NCBI RefSeq assembly: GCF_000412675.1
Contig: NC_021505.1
Coordinates: forward strand, 3,528,501-3,592,500
Length of the DNA: 64,000 bases
Direction of reading: 5' to 3'
Source: Pseudomonas putida NBRC 14164
GTDB lineage: Bacteria > Pseudomonadota > Gammaproteobacteria > Pseudomonadales > Pseudomonadaceae
Positions 38,624 to 47,665 of this stretch are shown in pieces. The position numbers were made by a program, and so were the translations under genes. Below the pieces are notes generated by a model. The model made no database searches, was not told the DNA's origin, and was given only the letters and a program-made list of their open reading frames with translations. The first letter of the stretch is position 1, and every line of letters starts with the position of its first letter.

Positions 38624-38887
38624 GTTCTGGTTTCTCCACTTCTTGTTGTATGTCAGGAGACGGGGCGACTGCTCGACCACCGTTGCAGCCACTATGGCAA
38701 CCACCGGGGCAGGGAAAAATGCGCAAGTGCAGATACATACATCGCCCTTTCCGATGTATCCGAAGGCGATGCGGGCGGACAACGCCAGGCATTGCAGCGG
38801 CCTGGCACTCATGGTTAGCTTGCGCAACAAGAACAATGCACGGGCGCTCATATCAGCACGGGCGATGTGAGGCCCGGCCGGGAGGCT

Positions 38888-39805
38888 ATGGTGATCCAGC
38901 TCCACGATGTCGACCTGAAGCTGCTCAGGGTATTCACCACTATCGTCCGGTGCGGCGGCTTTTCTGCGGCGCAGGCGGCACTCAATGCCGGCCAGTCGAC
39001 CATCAGCGAACAGATGACGCACCTGGAAACCCGTCTGGGGGTCAAGCTGTGCCAACGCGGGCGCAGCGGCTTTCGCCTGACCGAGCAAGGGGTGGCGATC
39101 CATGAGGCAACCTTGCGCCTGCTCAGTGCCGTGGAGAGCTTTTGCCTGGACGCCGACGTGCTCAAGCAGCACATCAGCGGCAAGCTCAACCTGGGCATCA
39201 TCGACTCCACCCTGACCGACCCCGTCTCGCCGCTACCGCGCACCACCCAGCGCTTTGTTTCACGCGGGCACGATGCCCACCTGCACATCTACATCGGTGC
39301 TCCGGCGGAACTCGAAGAGCGCGTGCTGGATGGCAGGCTGCACCTGGCCATCGGCCATTTCCCGTTGCGGGTGCCTGGCTTGTCCTACCTGCCGCTGTAT
39401 GACGAGGCCCTGGGGCTTTACTGTGGCCGGCGCCACCCGTTGTTCGCCAGCAATGCAGCCAACGGCCGGCTGATGGAAGACGTGCGCCAGAGCCGTATCG
39501 TGGTGCGTGGCTACATGCAGCAGTACGACCTGGAGCAACTGGGCATCACCAAGGCCGACGCGACGGTGGAGAACATCGAGGCAGCGGCGATCCTGATCAT
39601 TTCCGGCGCCTACATCGGTTTTTTGCCCGTGCACTTTGCCGAGCAGTGGGTCAAGACGGGCGAAATGCGCCGCCTGGGGGCCAGCACCCTGGACCTCAGC
39701 TCACCCTTCGAAGTGGTTACCCGACGCGGAGTGTCGCGCCCGCCCATCCTGCAGGCCTTTCTGGAGGACCTGGCGGCCTGCACCAGCCAGCCCGGGGTGC
39801 CATGA
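38888..39805 (+). CDS. LysR-family regulator, divergent from the ureohydrolase operon
   Basis: The 305-residue product has an HTH at residues 5-60 ('LHDVDLKLLRVFTTIVRCGGFSAAQAALNAGQSTISEQMTHLETRLG') and the LysR effector domain. GGGAGG precedes ATG 38888. It is transcribed away from the ureohydrolase gene across a 264-base gap, the usual arrangement for a LysR regulator and its target. Its 3' end faces the second LysR gene with a 9-base gap. Confidence 0.88.
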   Translation: MVIQLHDVDLKLLRVFTTIVRCGGFSAAQAALNAGQSTISEQMTHLETRLGVKLCQRGRSGFRLTEQGVAIHEATLRLLSAVESFCLDADVLKQHISGKLNLGIIDSTLTDPVSPLPRTTQRFVSRGHDAHLHIYIGAPAELEERVLDGRLHLAIGHFPLRVPGLSYLPLYDEALGLYCGRRHPLFASNAANGRLMEDVRQSRIVVRGYMQQYDLEQLGITKADATVENIEAAAILIISGAYIGFLPVHFAEQWVKTGEMRRLGASTLDLSSPFEVVTRRGVSRPPILQAFLEDLAACTSQPGVP

Positions 39806-39814
39806 GCCGCAGGC

Positions 39815-40702
39815 TCAGCCGGCGTGGGCCAATTGCACCTGCAAAAACGCCATCAATGCCCCCGCCGCAGGTGACAAGCTGCGCCCCTTGCGGGTGAGCA
39901 TGCCGATATGCCGCTCGACCTTGGGCTCCACAAGCGGTACGAACGCCAGCTTGTCGTTCTCGTGCGGAAAGGCGAGGTACGGCAGGGTGCTGATCCCCAC
40001 CCCCTCCTCCAGCATGGCGATCAACGAAATCATGTTGGAGATGAAGAGCCGGCTGTGCGACAGCAAACCCTCGGCCTCGGTGCCTGCCAGCAGTTGCGAG
40101 GTACCATTGCGGATCATCGGCACGCCCTGCAACTGCGCCCAGTGCAGCGGATCACCCGCCTGCGCCAACGGGTGGTCGCTACGGCACACCACGCCCACCT
40201 GATCGTTCACGATCGGGGCGAATTCAACCTGCTCATCATCCATCCACAGGCTGCTGATGCCGAAATCCACCTGCCCTTGGGCCAGCAACTGCTGCACACG
40301 TTCGGCGGTGCCATCCTGAATGCTGACCTGCACGTTCGGGTGTGCGGCCACGAACCGGGCCAGCGGCCCTGGCAGCATGCGGCTGGCCACCGAAGGTACC
40401 GTGGCGATGCTGACCTGGCCGATTTCATGCCGGGCAAGCAGCGTGGCTTCACGGGCGATACGGTCATGGTGCTCGATCAAGCCGCGAAACAGCGGCAGGC
40501 AATGCTCGCCGAAGGGTGTCAGCTCTACCCGTCCCCCGCCCTTCTCGACCAATGCCTGGCCCAGCTTCTGCTCCAGTTCACGCACGGCCAGGGATATCGC
40601 CGGCTGGGTGCGAAAGGCCTGGCGGGCGGCGGCATGGAAGCTCTTGAGTTCGGCGACCAGTACGAAGTAGCGCAATTGGGCGATCTTCAGCTCGGGCAAC
40701 AT
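39815..40702 (-). CDS. LysR-family regulator, divergent from the BCCT/dipeptidase operon
   Basis: The 295-residue product has HTH 'AQLRYFVLVAELKSFHAAARQAFRTQPAISLAVRELEQKLGQ' and effector domain 'GQVSIATVPSVASRMLPGPLARFVAAHP'. It is of the CynR/CbbR-like type. ATG 40702 sits nine bases after AAGGA. The 95-base AT-rich gap to the aldehyde dehydrogenase gene must hold both divergent promoters and the operator, so it is the likely regulator of that operon. Confidence 0.88.
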   Translation of the reverse strand: MLPELKIAQLRYFVLVAELKSFHAAARQAFRTQPAISLAVRELEQKLGQALVEKGGGRVELTPFGEHCLPLFRGLIEHHDRIAREATLLARHEIGQVSIATVPSVASRMLPGPLARFVAAHPNVQVSIQDGTAERVQQLLAQGQVDFGISSLWMDDEQVEFAPIVNDQVGVVCRSDHPLAQAGDPLHWAQLQGVPMIRNGTSQLLAGTEAEGLLSHSRLFISNMISLIAMLEEGVGISTLPYLAFPHENDKLAFVPLVEPKVERHIGMLTRKGRSLSPAAGALMAFLQVQLAHAG

Positions 40703-40797
40703 GGTTAGCATTCCTTATCAAAGCATTTTTTTTATTAATTTTTATTTGCTGCATATTGCTCGCATGATGAATGCCATGCAACCAGAGGCGTTCATCC

Positions 40798-42240
40798 ATG
40801 TCACACAAGACCTACAACAACTACATTGATGGCCAGTGGTGCGAAGGCCACACCACCCTGGGCAACTACAGCCCCTCGGACACCGGCGACCTGATCGGCC
40901 AGTACCATCAGGCCAGCGCCGAACAGGCCCGCCAGGCCATCCAGGCCGCCCGCGCCGCACAACCGCAGTGGGCCGCCAGCGGCCTGGAAGCCCGTCAGCA
41001 AATCCTGATGGCCATTGGCGACGAACTGATTGCCCGCAAGGAAGAGCTCGGCGAACTGCTCTCGCGAGAAGAAGGCAAGCCCCTGGCCGAAGGTATCGGC
41101 GAGGTCAACCGCAGCGGCCAGTTCTTCCATTACTACGCCGCCGAAGTACTGCGCCAGATGGGCGAGACCGCCGCCTCGGTGCGCGCCGGGGTCGACATCG
41201 AAGTGCATCGCGAACCGGTGGGTGTGGTGGGCATCATCACCCCATGGAACTTCCCCATGGCCACCGCCGCCTGGAAAATCGCCCCGGCCCTGGCCTTCGG
41301 CAACGCCGTGGTGTTCAAGCCGGCCAACCTGGTGCCGGCCAGTGCCTGGGCACTCACCGAGATCATCAGCCGACAGGGCTTGCCCAACGGCACCTTCAAC
41401 CTGGTGATGGGCAGCGGCGCCGACGTCGGCGAAGCCCTGGTGCAGTCCGCCGACATCGATGCCCTGACGTTCACCGGTTCGCTGCAGACTGGCCGGCGCG
41501 TGGCGGTCGCCACCGCAGGTAACCTGGTGCGCTGCCAGCTGGAAATGGGCAGCAAGAATGCCTTGGTGGTCATGGATGACGCCGACCTTGAACTGGCCGT
41601 GGAATGCGCGCTCAACGGTGCCTTCTTCGGCACCGGGCAGAAGTGCACGGCTTCGTCACGGCTGATTGTCTGCGACGCCATCCACGACCGCTTCGTCGAA
41701 GCCCTGCGCATGCGCATGCGCCAGCTCAAGGTCGGCCATGCCCTGGAGGCCGGCGTGCAGATCGGCCCGGTGGCCGACGCGCGCCAGCTGGAGCAGAACC
41801 TGGCCTACCTGCAGTTGGCCCAGGCCGAAGGCGCCACCCTTATCGAAGGTGGCGAACGCCTGCAACTGGAGAGCGACGGCTACTACATGCGCCCGGCGCT
41901 GTTCATCAACAGCCGCAACGACATGCGCATCAACCGGGAGGAAGTGTTCGGCCCCATCGCCTGCGTGATCCGCGTACGCGACTTCGAAGAGGCACTGGCC
42001 ACGCTCAACGACACCGAATACGGCCTCACTGCCGGCATCATCACCCAGTCGCTGCGCCACGCCAGCCACTTCAAGCGCCGCGCCCAGACCGGCTGCGTAA
42101 TGGTCAACCTGCCCACCGCCGGCACCGACTACCACGTGCCGTTCGGTGGCCGCAAAGCCTCAAGTTTCGGCCCACGGGAACAGGGCCAGTACGCCCGTGA
42201 CTTCTACACCGTGGTCAAGACCACCTACCTGCGGCCCTGA
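40798..42240 (+). CDS. NAD(P)-dependent aldehyde dehydrogenase (succinate/ketoglutarate semialdehyde type)
   Basis: The 480-residue ALDH has 'GVVGIITPWNFPMATAAWKIAPALAFGNAVVFKPANLVP', catalytic Glu in 'CQLEMGSKNALVV' and catalytic Cys in 'FFGTGQKCTASSRLIV'. The 'MGSKN' variant (rather than 'LGGKS') is typical of alpha-ketoglutaric semialdehyde dehydrogenases. It heads a six-gene operon with an M19 dipeptidase, a BCCT transporter, two poorly known proteins and a RidA protein. It oxidises the aldehyde intermediate of that pathway, whose substrate is unknown. Confidence 0.91.
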   Translation: MSHKTYNNYIDGQWCEGHTTLGNYSPSDTGDLIGQYHQASAEQARQAIQAARAAQPQWAASGLEARQQILMAIGDELIARKEELGELLSREEGKPLAEGIGEVNRSGQFFHYYAAEVLRQMGETAASVRAGVDIEVHREPVGVVGIITPWNFPMATAAWKIAPALAFGNAVVFKPANLVPASAWALTEIISRQGLPNGTFNLVMGSGADVGEALVQSADIDALTFTGSLQTGRRVAVATAGNLVRCQLEMGSKNALVVMDDADLELAVECALNGAFFGTGQKCTASSRLIVCDAIHDRFVEALRMRMRQLKVGHALEAGVQIGPVADARQLEQNLAYLQLAQAEGATLIEGGERLQLESDGYYMRPALFINSRNDMRINREEVFGPIACVIRVRDFEEALATLNDTEYGLTAGIITQSLRHASHFKRRAQTGCVMVNLPTAGTDYHVPFGGRKASSFGPREQGQYARDFYTVVKTTYLRP

Positions 42241-42253
42241 AGGAGTACACGCC

Positions 42254-43240
42254 ATGCACGACCTCTTGATGATCGACGGCCTGCAGTACTCCAACTGGAG
42301 CCCGGAAATATTCCAGCAGATGCAGGCCGGTGGCCTGAGCGCGGTGCACGCCACCATCGCCTACCACGAGAACGCCCGCGAAACCCTGTCGCGCCTGGGC
42401 GAATGGAACCGCCGCTTCGAGACCTGGCCTGAGCTGATCCGCCCGGTGCGCACGGCCAGCGACATCCGTCTGGCGCACGAGGAAGGCCGGGTGGGGATTT
42501 TCTTCGGCTTCCAGAACTGTTCGCCGATCGAGGACGACATCGCCCTGGTGGAAGTCTTCCGCCAGCTCGGGGTGTTCGTCATGCAGCTGACCTACAACAA
42601 CCAAAGCCTGCTGGCCAGCGGCTGCTATGAGCGCGAAGACAACGGCATCAGCCGCTTTGGCCGCCAGGTGATCGCTGAAATGAACCGCGTCGGCATGCTC
42701 ATCGACATGTCCCACAGCGCTGAACGCAGCACCCTGGAGGCCATCGAGCTGTCGAGCCGACCGGTGATCATCTCCCACGCCAACCCGGCCAGCTTCCACG
42801 CCGCCAAACGCAACAAGTCCGATGCGGTACTGCGCGGGATCGCAGCATCAGGCGGGCTGCTGGGCTTCAGCACCTACCCGTTTCACCTCAAGGGTGCCTC
42901 GGGCTGCAGCCTGGAAAGCTTCTGCGACATGGTCGCGCGCACCGCCGACCTGATGGGCGTGGAGCATATCGGCATCGGCACCGACCTGTGCCAGGCGCAA
43001 CCGCTGGCCGTGCTGGAATGGATGCGCAATGGCCGCTGGAGCAAGGACAAGGACTACGGCGAAGGCTCCAAGGATAACGCCAACTGGCCAGCGCCCTTGC
43101 AGTGGTTCCGCGACAGCCGTGACTTCGGCAACATCGCCCAGGGCCTGCGCGCCCGTGGCTTTGCCGAACAGGATGTGGCCAACATCATGGGCCTGAACTG
43201 GTTGCGCCTGCTGGAGACTGCCACCACGGCGCAGGCCTGA
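42254..43240 (+). CDS. M19-family membrane dipeptidase homologue
   Basis: The 328-residue zinc hydrolase is of the renal dipeptidase family. Motifs: 'DGLQYSNWSPEIF' in place of the usual 'DGHNDLP' opening, 'GIFFGFQNCSPIEDD' (family 'G.EG' region), 'MLIDMSHSAERSTLEAIELSSRPVIISHANPASF' (metal-binding His residues) and 'HIGIGTDL'. The opening lacks the canonical HxD pair, so the binuclear zinc site may be altered. AGGAG precedes ATG 42254, 13 bases after the ALDH gene. Such M19 homologues recur in betaine and dimethylglycine catabolic loci, where their role is not settled. There is no signal peptide, so it is cytoplasmic. Confidence 0.88.
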   Translation: MHDLLMIDGLQYSNWSPEIFQQMQAGGLSAVHATIAYHENARETLSRLGEWNRRFETWPELIRPVRTASDIRLAHEEGRVGIFFGFQNCSPIEDDIALVEVFRQLGVFVMQLTYNNQSLLASGCYEREDNGISRFGRQVIAEMNRVGMLIDMSHSAERSTLEAIELSSRPVIISHANPASFHAAKRNKSDAVLRGIAASGGLLGFSTYPFHLKGASGCSLESFCDMVARTADLMGVEHIGIGTDLCQAQPLAVLEWMRNGRWSKDKDYGEGSKDNANWPAPLQWFRDSRDFGNIAQGLRARGFAEQDVANIMGLNWLRLLETATTAQA

Positions 43241-43295
43241 GCCCCTTGCACGGACAGCATCCACAATAACAACAATCGCAGGTTCCGGAGGCTTC

Positions 43296-44846
43296 ATGAA
43301 AAACCCAACCACCCTGCAGGCTGAAGGCCAGGCCATGGGCCTGCCAATGGCACGCGACATCGACTGGCCGCTGTTCGTGATCAGCGGCGGGTTCCTCGGC
43401 GCCTTCCTCCTGGCGGCACTGATCGACATCGACAGCGTGTCGGCGCTGGTCAACACCCTGTTCGCCTGGTCGACCAGGTTCTTTGGCCTCTACTGGCAAG
43501 TGCTGATGCTGGCAACCTTCGCCGTCAGCCTGTTCATCGGTTTTTCCAGATGCGGACGCGTACGCCTGGGCGGCGTCACCCAGCGCCCGGACATCAGCAC
43601 CTTCAACTGGATCGCGGTGATCATGTGCGCCCTGCTGGCAGGTGGCGGCGCCTTCTGGGCCGCTGCCGAACCCATGATGCACTTTGCCAGCCCGCCCCCC
43701 CTATTCGCCGGCCTGCAGCCGCACAGCGAAGCGGCGGCCACCGCGGCACTGGCGCAATCGTTCGTGCACTGGGGCTTTCTGGCCTGGGCCGTGCTGGGCA
43801 GCCTGCTGGCAATCGTGCTGATGCACCTGCACTACGACAAAGGCCTGCCACTGGCGCCGCGCACCCTGCTTTACCCGCTGTTCGGCGAGCGGGCGCTCAA
43901 AGGGCCGATCGGCACCCTGGCCGACGCCACCTCGATCATCGCCGTGGTCGCCGGCACCATCGGCCCGATCGGCTTCCTTGGCCTGCAGATCAGCAGCGCC
44001 ATGCATGCGGTGTGGGGCTTGCCCAACGATATCGTCACCCAGTCGCTGACCATCGTCCTGGTCACGGCCATGTATACCGTCTCGTGCCTGGTGGGCCTCA
44101 AAGGCATCCGTTTTGTCAGCGAGATCAACGTCTGGCTGATGATCGGCCTGGCGCTGTTCATGGTGGTGTTCGGGCCGACGCTGTTCATCCTCGGCGGCTT
44201 CCCGGCGGCTTTTGCCCTGCATGTGGAGCACTTCATCCCGATGGCGATGTTCCGCGCCGACCCCAAGTGGCTGGACTGGTGGACGGTGTTCTACTGGGGC
44301 TGGTTTATTGGCTACGCGCCGATGGTGGCACTGTACGTCGCGCGGATCTCGCGGGGCCGAACCATTCGCGAGATCATCATGACACTGTCGATCATCGCGC
44401 CGCTGGTAACCATGTTCTGGTTCACCGTGGTGGGCGGCACCGGTATCGGCCTGGAGCTGCAAACGCCTGGCATCGTCACCGCCCACGGCACCCAGCCCGA
44501 GGACCTGCTGCTGGGGGTGACGCAGAACCTGCCACTGGGTGGCCTGATCAGCGCGCTGTTCCTGTTCCTGAGCTTCATCTCGGTGGCCACCAATGGCGAT
44601 GCCATGGCCTTCACCGTGGCGCTGGCGATGTCCAGCAACGATAAACCGAAAAAATGGCTGTGCGGTTTCTGGGCCATCGGCATGGGCCTGGCAGCGGTGG
44701 TACTGATCACCATCGGCGCTGGCGGCGTGACGGCCCTGCAGTCCTTTATTGTCATTACCGCGGTGCCGGTGTCGCTGGTGATCCTGCCAGCCTTGTGGGA
44801 TGCAGTGCGCATCGCCCGGCACATGGCCCGCGAACAAGGCGTCTGA
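43296..44846 (+). CDS. BCCT-family transporter (betaine/carnitine/choline type)
   Basis: The 516-residue, 12-helix transporter has the BCCT pattern: 'RLGGVTQRPDISTFNWIAVIMCALLAGGGAFWAAAEPMMHF', 'FVHWGFLAWAVLGSLLAIVLMH', 'WWTVFYWGWFIGYAPMVALYVARISRGRTIREII'. The last segment contains the tryptophan-rich signature of helix 8, which forms the trimethylammonium box. The family imports quaternary ammonium compounds and related zwitterions. It lies inside the ALDH-dipeptidase operon, so the operon's substrate is probably a betaine-like molecule (inference). Confidence 0.9.
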   Translation: MKNPTTLQAEGQAMGLPMARDIDWPLFVISGGFLGAFLLAALIDIDSVSALVNTLFAWSTRFFGLYWQVLMLATFAVSLFIGFSRCGRVRLGGVTQRPDISTFNWIAVIMCALLAGGGAFWAAAEPMMHFASPPPLFAGLQPHSEAAATAALAQSFVHWGFLAWAVLGSLLAIVLMHLHYDKGLPLAPRTLLYPLFGERALKGPIGTLADATSIIAVVAGTIGPIGFLGLQISSAMHAVWGLPNDIVTQSLTIVLVTAMYTVSCLVGLKGIRFVSEINVWLMIGLALFMVVFGPTLFILGGFPAAFALHVEHFIPMAMFRADPKWLDWWTVFYWGWFIGYAPMVALYVARISRGRTIREIIMTLSIIAPLVTMFWFTVVGGTGIGLELQTPGIVTAHGTQPEDLLLGVTQNLPLGGLISALFLFLSFISVATNGDAMAFTVALAMSSNDKPKKWLCGFWAIGMGLAAVVLITIGAGGVTALQSFIVITAVPVSLVILPALWDAVRIARHMAREQGV

Positions 44847-44848
44847 AC

Positions 44849-46567
44849 ATGATCCATCCAGGTACAACAACAATGCCCAACACCGTGCCTGCAATACCCG
44901 CGATGCGCCCTGCCAGCCAGGTCATGGACCTGGCCCGGCTGGGCAGCCACTTCCAGAGCCCGCTGAGCTTCGTGCGCAGCAGCATGCGGCGGATGATGCA
45001 GCAGCACTGGCACATCCAGCGCAGCTGCTTCGACCTGGACGGCCAAGGCTTCGGCACCGCGATCTACCGCATCGACACGCCGAATGGCCATTACCACTGC
45101 GTGATCTTCTCGGCCTACCTGCCGCCGGAAAAGCGCAGCGACCGGGTCATCGCCGACCAGTGGGACGTCACCTTCGTGCTGGTGAAGGGTGATGTCGATG
45201 CCGGGCAACTGGCCGACCTGCAGCGTAACGTGCCGCTGCAGGAGGCTGGCCGCTTCGATGCCCGCGTGCTGGTACTATCACGGGCCAACCGTAGCTTGCG
45301 CAATTTCGACCGGTTCCTGGCGGCGCTGGCGGAGGGGCAACAGCCCGACCCAAGCCAGTTGGCCGAGGTCGGCTACCTGTATCGCACCACGGCAGTGTAC
45401 GGCAATGGCAAGTTCGGCATCGCCGACTTTGGCTGCCTGCAGGACAACCCGGACTTCAACCAGCCGTTCAGCGCGCAGATGTTCACGGTCTACTTGCTGC
45501 GCCACTTCAGCATCGAGCAGATCAACCACATGGCCCAGGCGCTAGACCCGCAGCGGGCAGTGCAACTGGCGCCGGCCCTGCAGCGCTACCTGGGGGTCGG
45601 CAACGCGACCGGGTTGGGCATGGCCCCGTTCCTGATCAACCACCCGCAACTGGTGGAACGCTGGATCAGCACCCGGGAAACCGCCCTGGCCCTGGTGTTG
45701 GCGCAGCCGGCCGACCCTGACCGGTTGGTGCGCCTGCAGGCACTGCTGGCACGCGCCCGCCTGCATTTGCAACAGTCCCGGACCGAAGACCAGCGCCAGC
45801 ATGAGCAGAACCTGCAAACCTTGGCCGAGCTTGCTTTACTGACCACCTGGCTTGGCGCACAAGCCACCGGCGCGGGCCTTTGGTCGCGCCTGCTGGCCTG
45901 GGCTGAGGCACAAACGGGTGTGGGCTGCCAGGAGCTGCTGGCAAGCCTGCTGCTGGAGCTGTACCCGGAGCAGGTCACGCCACTGGCCGAGCACATGGGT
46001 GTCAACGAAAGCTGGCAGCTGGACGCGCAGATGCCCCTTGGGCAACTGCGCCAGCTCATCGAGCAGCAGTACGGCTGGGCGCTGGGCTACGACTTCAGTG
46101 CCGTGGATGCCGAGCACTTCTTCTGGTACCGCTCGGCCGAAAAAGAGGAGCCGCGCCTGGGCATGCGCGCCGAGGAACCGGGGGCCGAAAAAGAAATGCA
46201 GCTGGGCATTGCCCGCAATATCCAGCAGTGCCACGCCGCACTGCTGCAACACCTGCAGCTACAGCCCCAGGCGTTGACCGCGCACTTCCTGATCGCCCAA
46301 CCGGCGTTCAAAGGCACGGTGCGCCGCCTGCAAGGCATGGCACAGACAACCTACGGTGAAATCCGCGCCAACCTGCTGGCCCGGGACATGCTGCCGATTC
46401 ACCTGCTGCGCTGCAAACTGGCGTTTTTCGGCGCGGGCAAGTTCGACCCCAAGTCCAGCCGCTGGGTGCGTATCACGCTGTTCCAGGGCGCACCACTGGT
46501 CAGCGACATCGGCCAACCGTTCGCAGACGACTGGAATTTCGCGGTCATGCCGCAAGGGGAGCGTTGA
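44849..46567 (+). CDS. Protein of unknown function in the BCCT operon (572 aa)
   Basis: I do not recognise this protein. It begins two bases after the BCCT stop (ATG 44849; ATG 44873 is an alternative) and ends two bases before the next gene, so it is firmly part of the operon. Residues about 25-150 include 'RRMMQQHWHIQRSCFDLDGQGFGTAIYRIDTPNGHYHCVIFSAYLPPEKRSDRVIA'; the middle (about 270-400) is helical and Gln/Leu-rich; the C-terminus has 'AHFLIAQPAFKGTVRRLQGMAQTTYGEIRANLLARDMLPIHLLRCKLAFFGAGKFDPKSS'. No signal peptide, transmembrane segment or nucleotide-binding loop is evident. Few cysteines. It is probably a soluble enzyme or assembly factor specific to this pathway. Confidence 0.82.
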   Translation: MIHPGTTTMPNTVPAIPAMRPASQVMDLARLGSHFQSPLSFVRSSMRRMMQQHWHIQRSCFDLDGQGFGTAIYRIDTPNGHYHCVIFSAYLPPEKRSDRVIADQWDVTFVLVKGDVDAGQLADLQRNVPLQEAGRFDARVLVLSRANRSLRNFDRFLAALAEGQQPDPSQLAEVGYLYRTTAVYGNGKFGIADFGCLQDNPDFNQPFSAQMFTVYLLRHFSIEQINHMAQALDPQRAVQLAPALQRYLGVGNATGLGMAPFLINHPQLVERWISTRETALALVLAQPADPDRLVRLQALLARARLHLQQSRTEDQRQHEQNLQTLAELALLTTWLGAQATGAGLWSRLLAWAEAQTGVGCQELLASLLLELYPEQVTPLAEHMGVNESWQLDAQMPLGQLRQLIEQQYGWALGYDFSAVDAEHFFWYRSAEKEEPRLGMRAEEPGAEKEMQLGIARNIQQCHAALLQHLQLQPQALTAHFLIAQPAFKGTVRRLQGMAQTTYGEIRANLLARDMLPIHLLRCKLAFFGAGKFDPKSSRWVRITLFQGAPLVSDIGQPFADDWNFAVMPQGER

Positions 46568-46569
46568 CC

Positions 46570-47265
46570 ATGCGTGTGTCGCTTAACGAAATACAGGTGA
46601 TGTGCCGCAAGGCTTTCGAAGGCATGGGCTTCGCCCCCGGCGACTGCGAGGATGCCGCCGAGCTGGTGGGCTGGCTGCAATTGCAAGGGCTGGATGGCGT
46701 GGGTGCCCTGGAAAAGGCCCTGCTCTACCTGCAAGCCGAAGCCGCCCAGCCGTACGCCTTGAGCCACGAAGATCACGCCCTGCTGGTGATCGACGCCAAG
46801 GGCCAGAGCGTGTTGCGCTGCGCCGCAACGGTGGTGGAACTGGCAGCCGCCAAGGCCATGCGCCGTGGTCAGGCCGAGCTGCGCATCCACCACTGCCACA
46901 ACCGCTTGCTGCTGCTGGGTTACCTGAGCCGGGCAGCTGTGCAGGGGCTGCACGTGCAAGCTCGCTGGGAGGACGCCCGTCAGTGCCACCTGGCCGACTT
47001 TACTGCCGGCATTCAGCGCCCGGCACTGCGCAGTGAAGCCCGGCCCGGCACCATTGACGCAGCCGAGCAAAGCGTCACGGTGCTGTTCAGCCGGCCTGGC
47101 CAGACCGCAACGGCGCCTGCGAACACGCAGAGCACCTTGCATCAGGGCTTTACAGTCAACGAACACACCTGGCAACGGCTCAAGCAGCTGGCCGAACACA
47201 TCCTCGTCGAAAGCACCGATGCCTCGCGCCGCCACGGGGCAGGCGGCGGCAGCGATGCTGACTGA
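46570..47265 (+). CDS. DUF3726-like protein
   Basis: The 231-residue product opens 'MRVSLNEIQVMCRKAFEGMGFAPGDCEDAAELVGWLQLQGLDG', which matches my recollection of the DUF3726 family (SLNEI...KAARGAG...AEEAG). AGGGGAG precedes ATG 46570. The last 50 residues ('FTVNEHTWQRLKQLAEHILVESTDASRRHGAG') recur as a conserved tail in that family. Function unknown; family members tend to sit in amine/betaine catabolic operons. It is immediately downstream of the 572-residue protein and probably works with it. Confidence 0.72.
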   Translation: MRVSLNEIQVMCRKAFEGMGFAPGDCEDAAELVGWLQLQGLDGVGALEKALLYLQAEAAQPYALSHEDHALLVIDAKGQSVLRCAATVVELAAAKAMRRGQAELRIHHCHNRLLLLGYLSRAAVQGLHVQARWEDARQCHLADFTAGIQRPALRSEARPGTIDAAEQSVTVLFSRPGQTATAPANTQSTLHQGFTVNEHTWQRLKQLAEHILVESTDASRRHGAGGGSDAD

Positions 47266-47293
47266 AGCCGCTCATCACTCAGGAAACCAACGT

Positions 47294-47665
47294 ATGAAAC
47301 ATGCAATCAAGACCGAGCTGTTCTCCTCCAGGGCCCCCCTGGAATGGGCGGTAGTCGGCAACGGTACGCTGTACACCGCCCAGATCCCCATCGACGCACA
47401 GGGCCAGGTGGTTGCTGGCGGCATCGAGGCGCAGGCCCGCCAGACACTGGACAACCTGCGCCATACCCTGGAAGCCGCCGGCAGTTCGCTGGATGCCGTG
47501 ACCCAGGTGCTGATCTACGTGACCGACCGCCAATACCTGGCCACCGTCAACAGCCTGTATGCCGACTACTTCCAGGCCCCCTACCCTAACCGCGCGGCAA
47601 TCGTAGTGGCGGGGTTGGCACGCGAAGAAATGCTGGTGGAGCTGGTGGTGTACGCCTGCCTTTGA
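47294..47665 (+). CDS. RidA (YjgF/UK114) family protein
   Basis: The 123-residue protein has the Rid fold: 'GNGTLYTAQIPIDAQGQVVAGGIEAQARQTLDNLRHTLEAAGSSLDAVTQVLIYVTD' and the active-site Arg in 'YPNRAAIVVAGLAREEMLVELVVYA'. RidA members hydrolyse enamine/imine intermediates to ketones and ammonia. As the last gene of the operon it implies that the pathway generates an imine, for example by oxidative deamination or dehydration. AGGAAAC precedes the ATG. Confidence 0.9.
   Translation: MKHAIKTELFSSRAPLEWAVVGNGTLYTAQIPIDAQGQVVAGGIEAQARQTLDNLRHTLEAAGSSLDAVTQVLIYVTDRQYLATVNSLYADYFQAPYPNRAAIVVAGLAREEMLVELVVYACL

Noticed and set aside
38624..39172. 183-codon N-terminal extension of the ureohydrolase
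   Set aside because: It overlaps the divergent LysR gene and lacks family similarity; the start at 38623 has a ribosome binding site and normal length.
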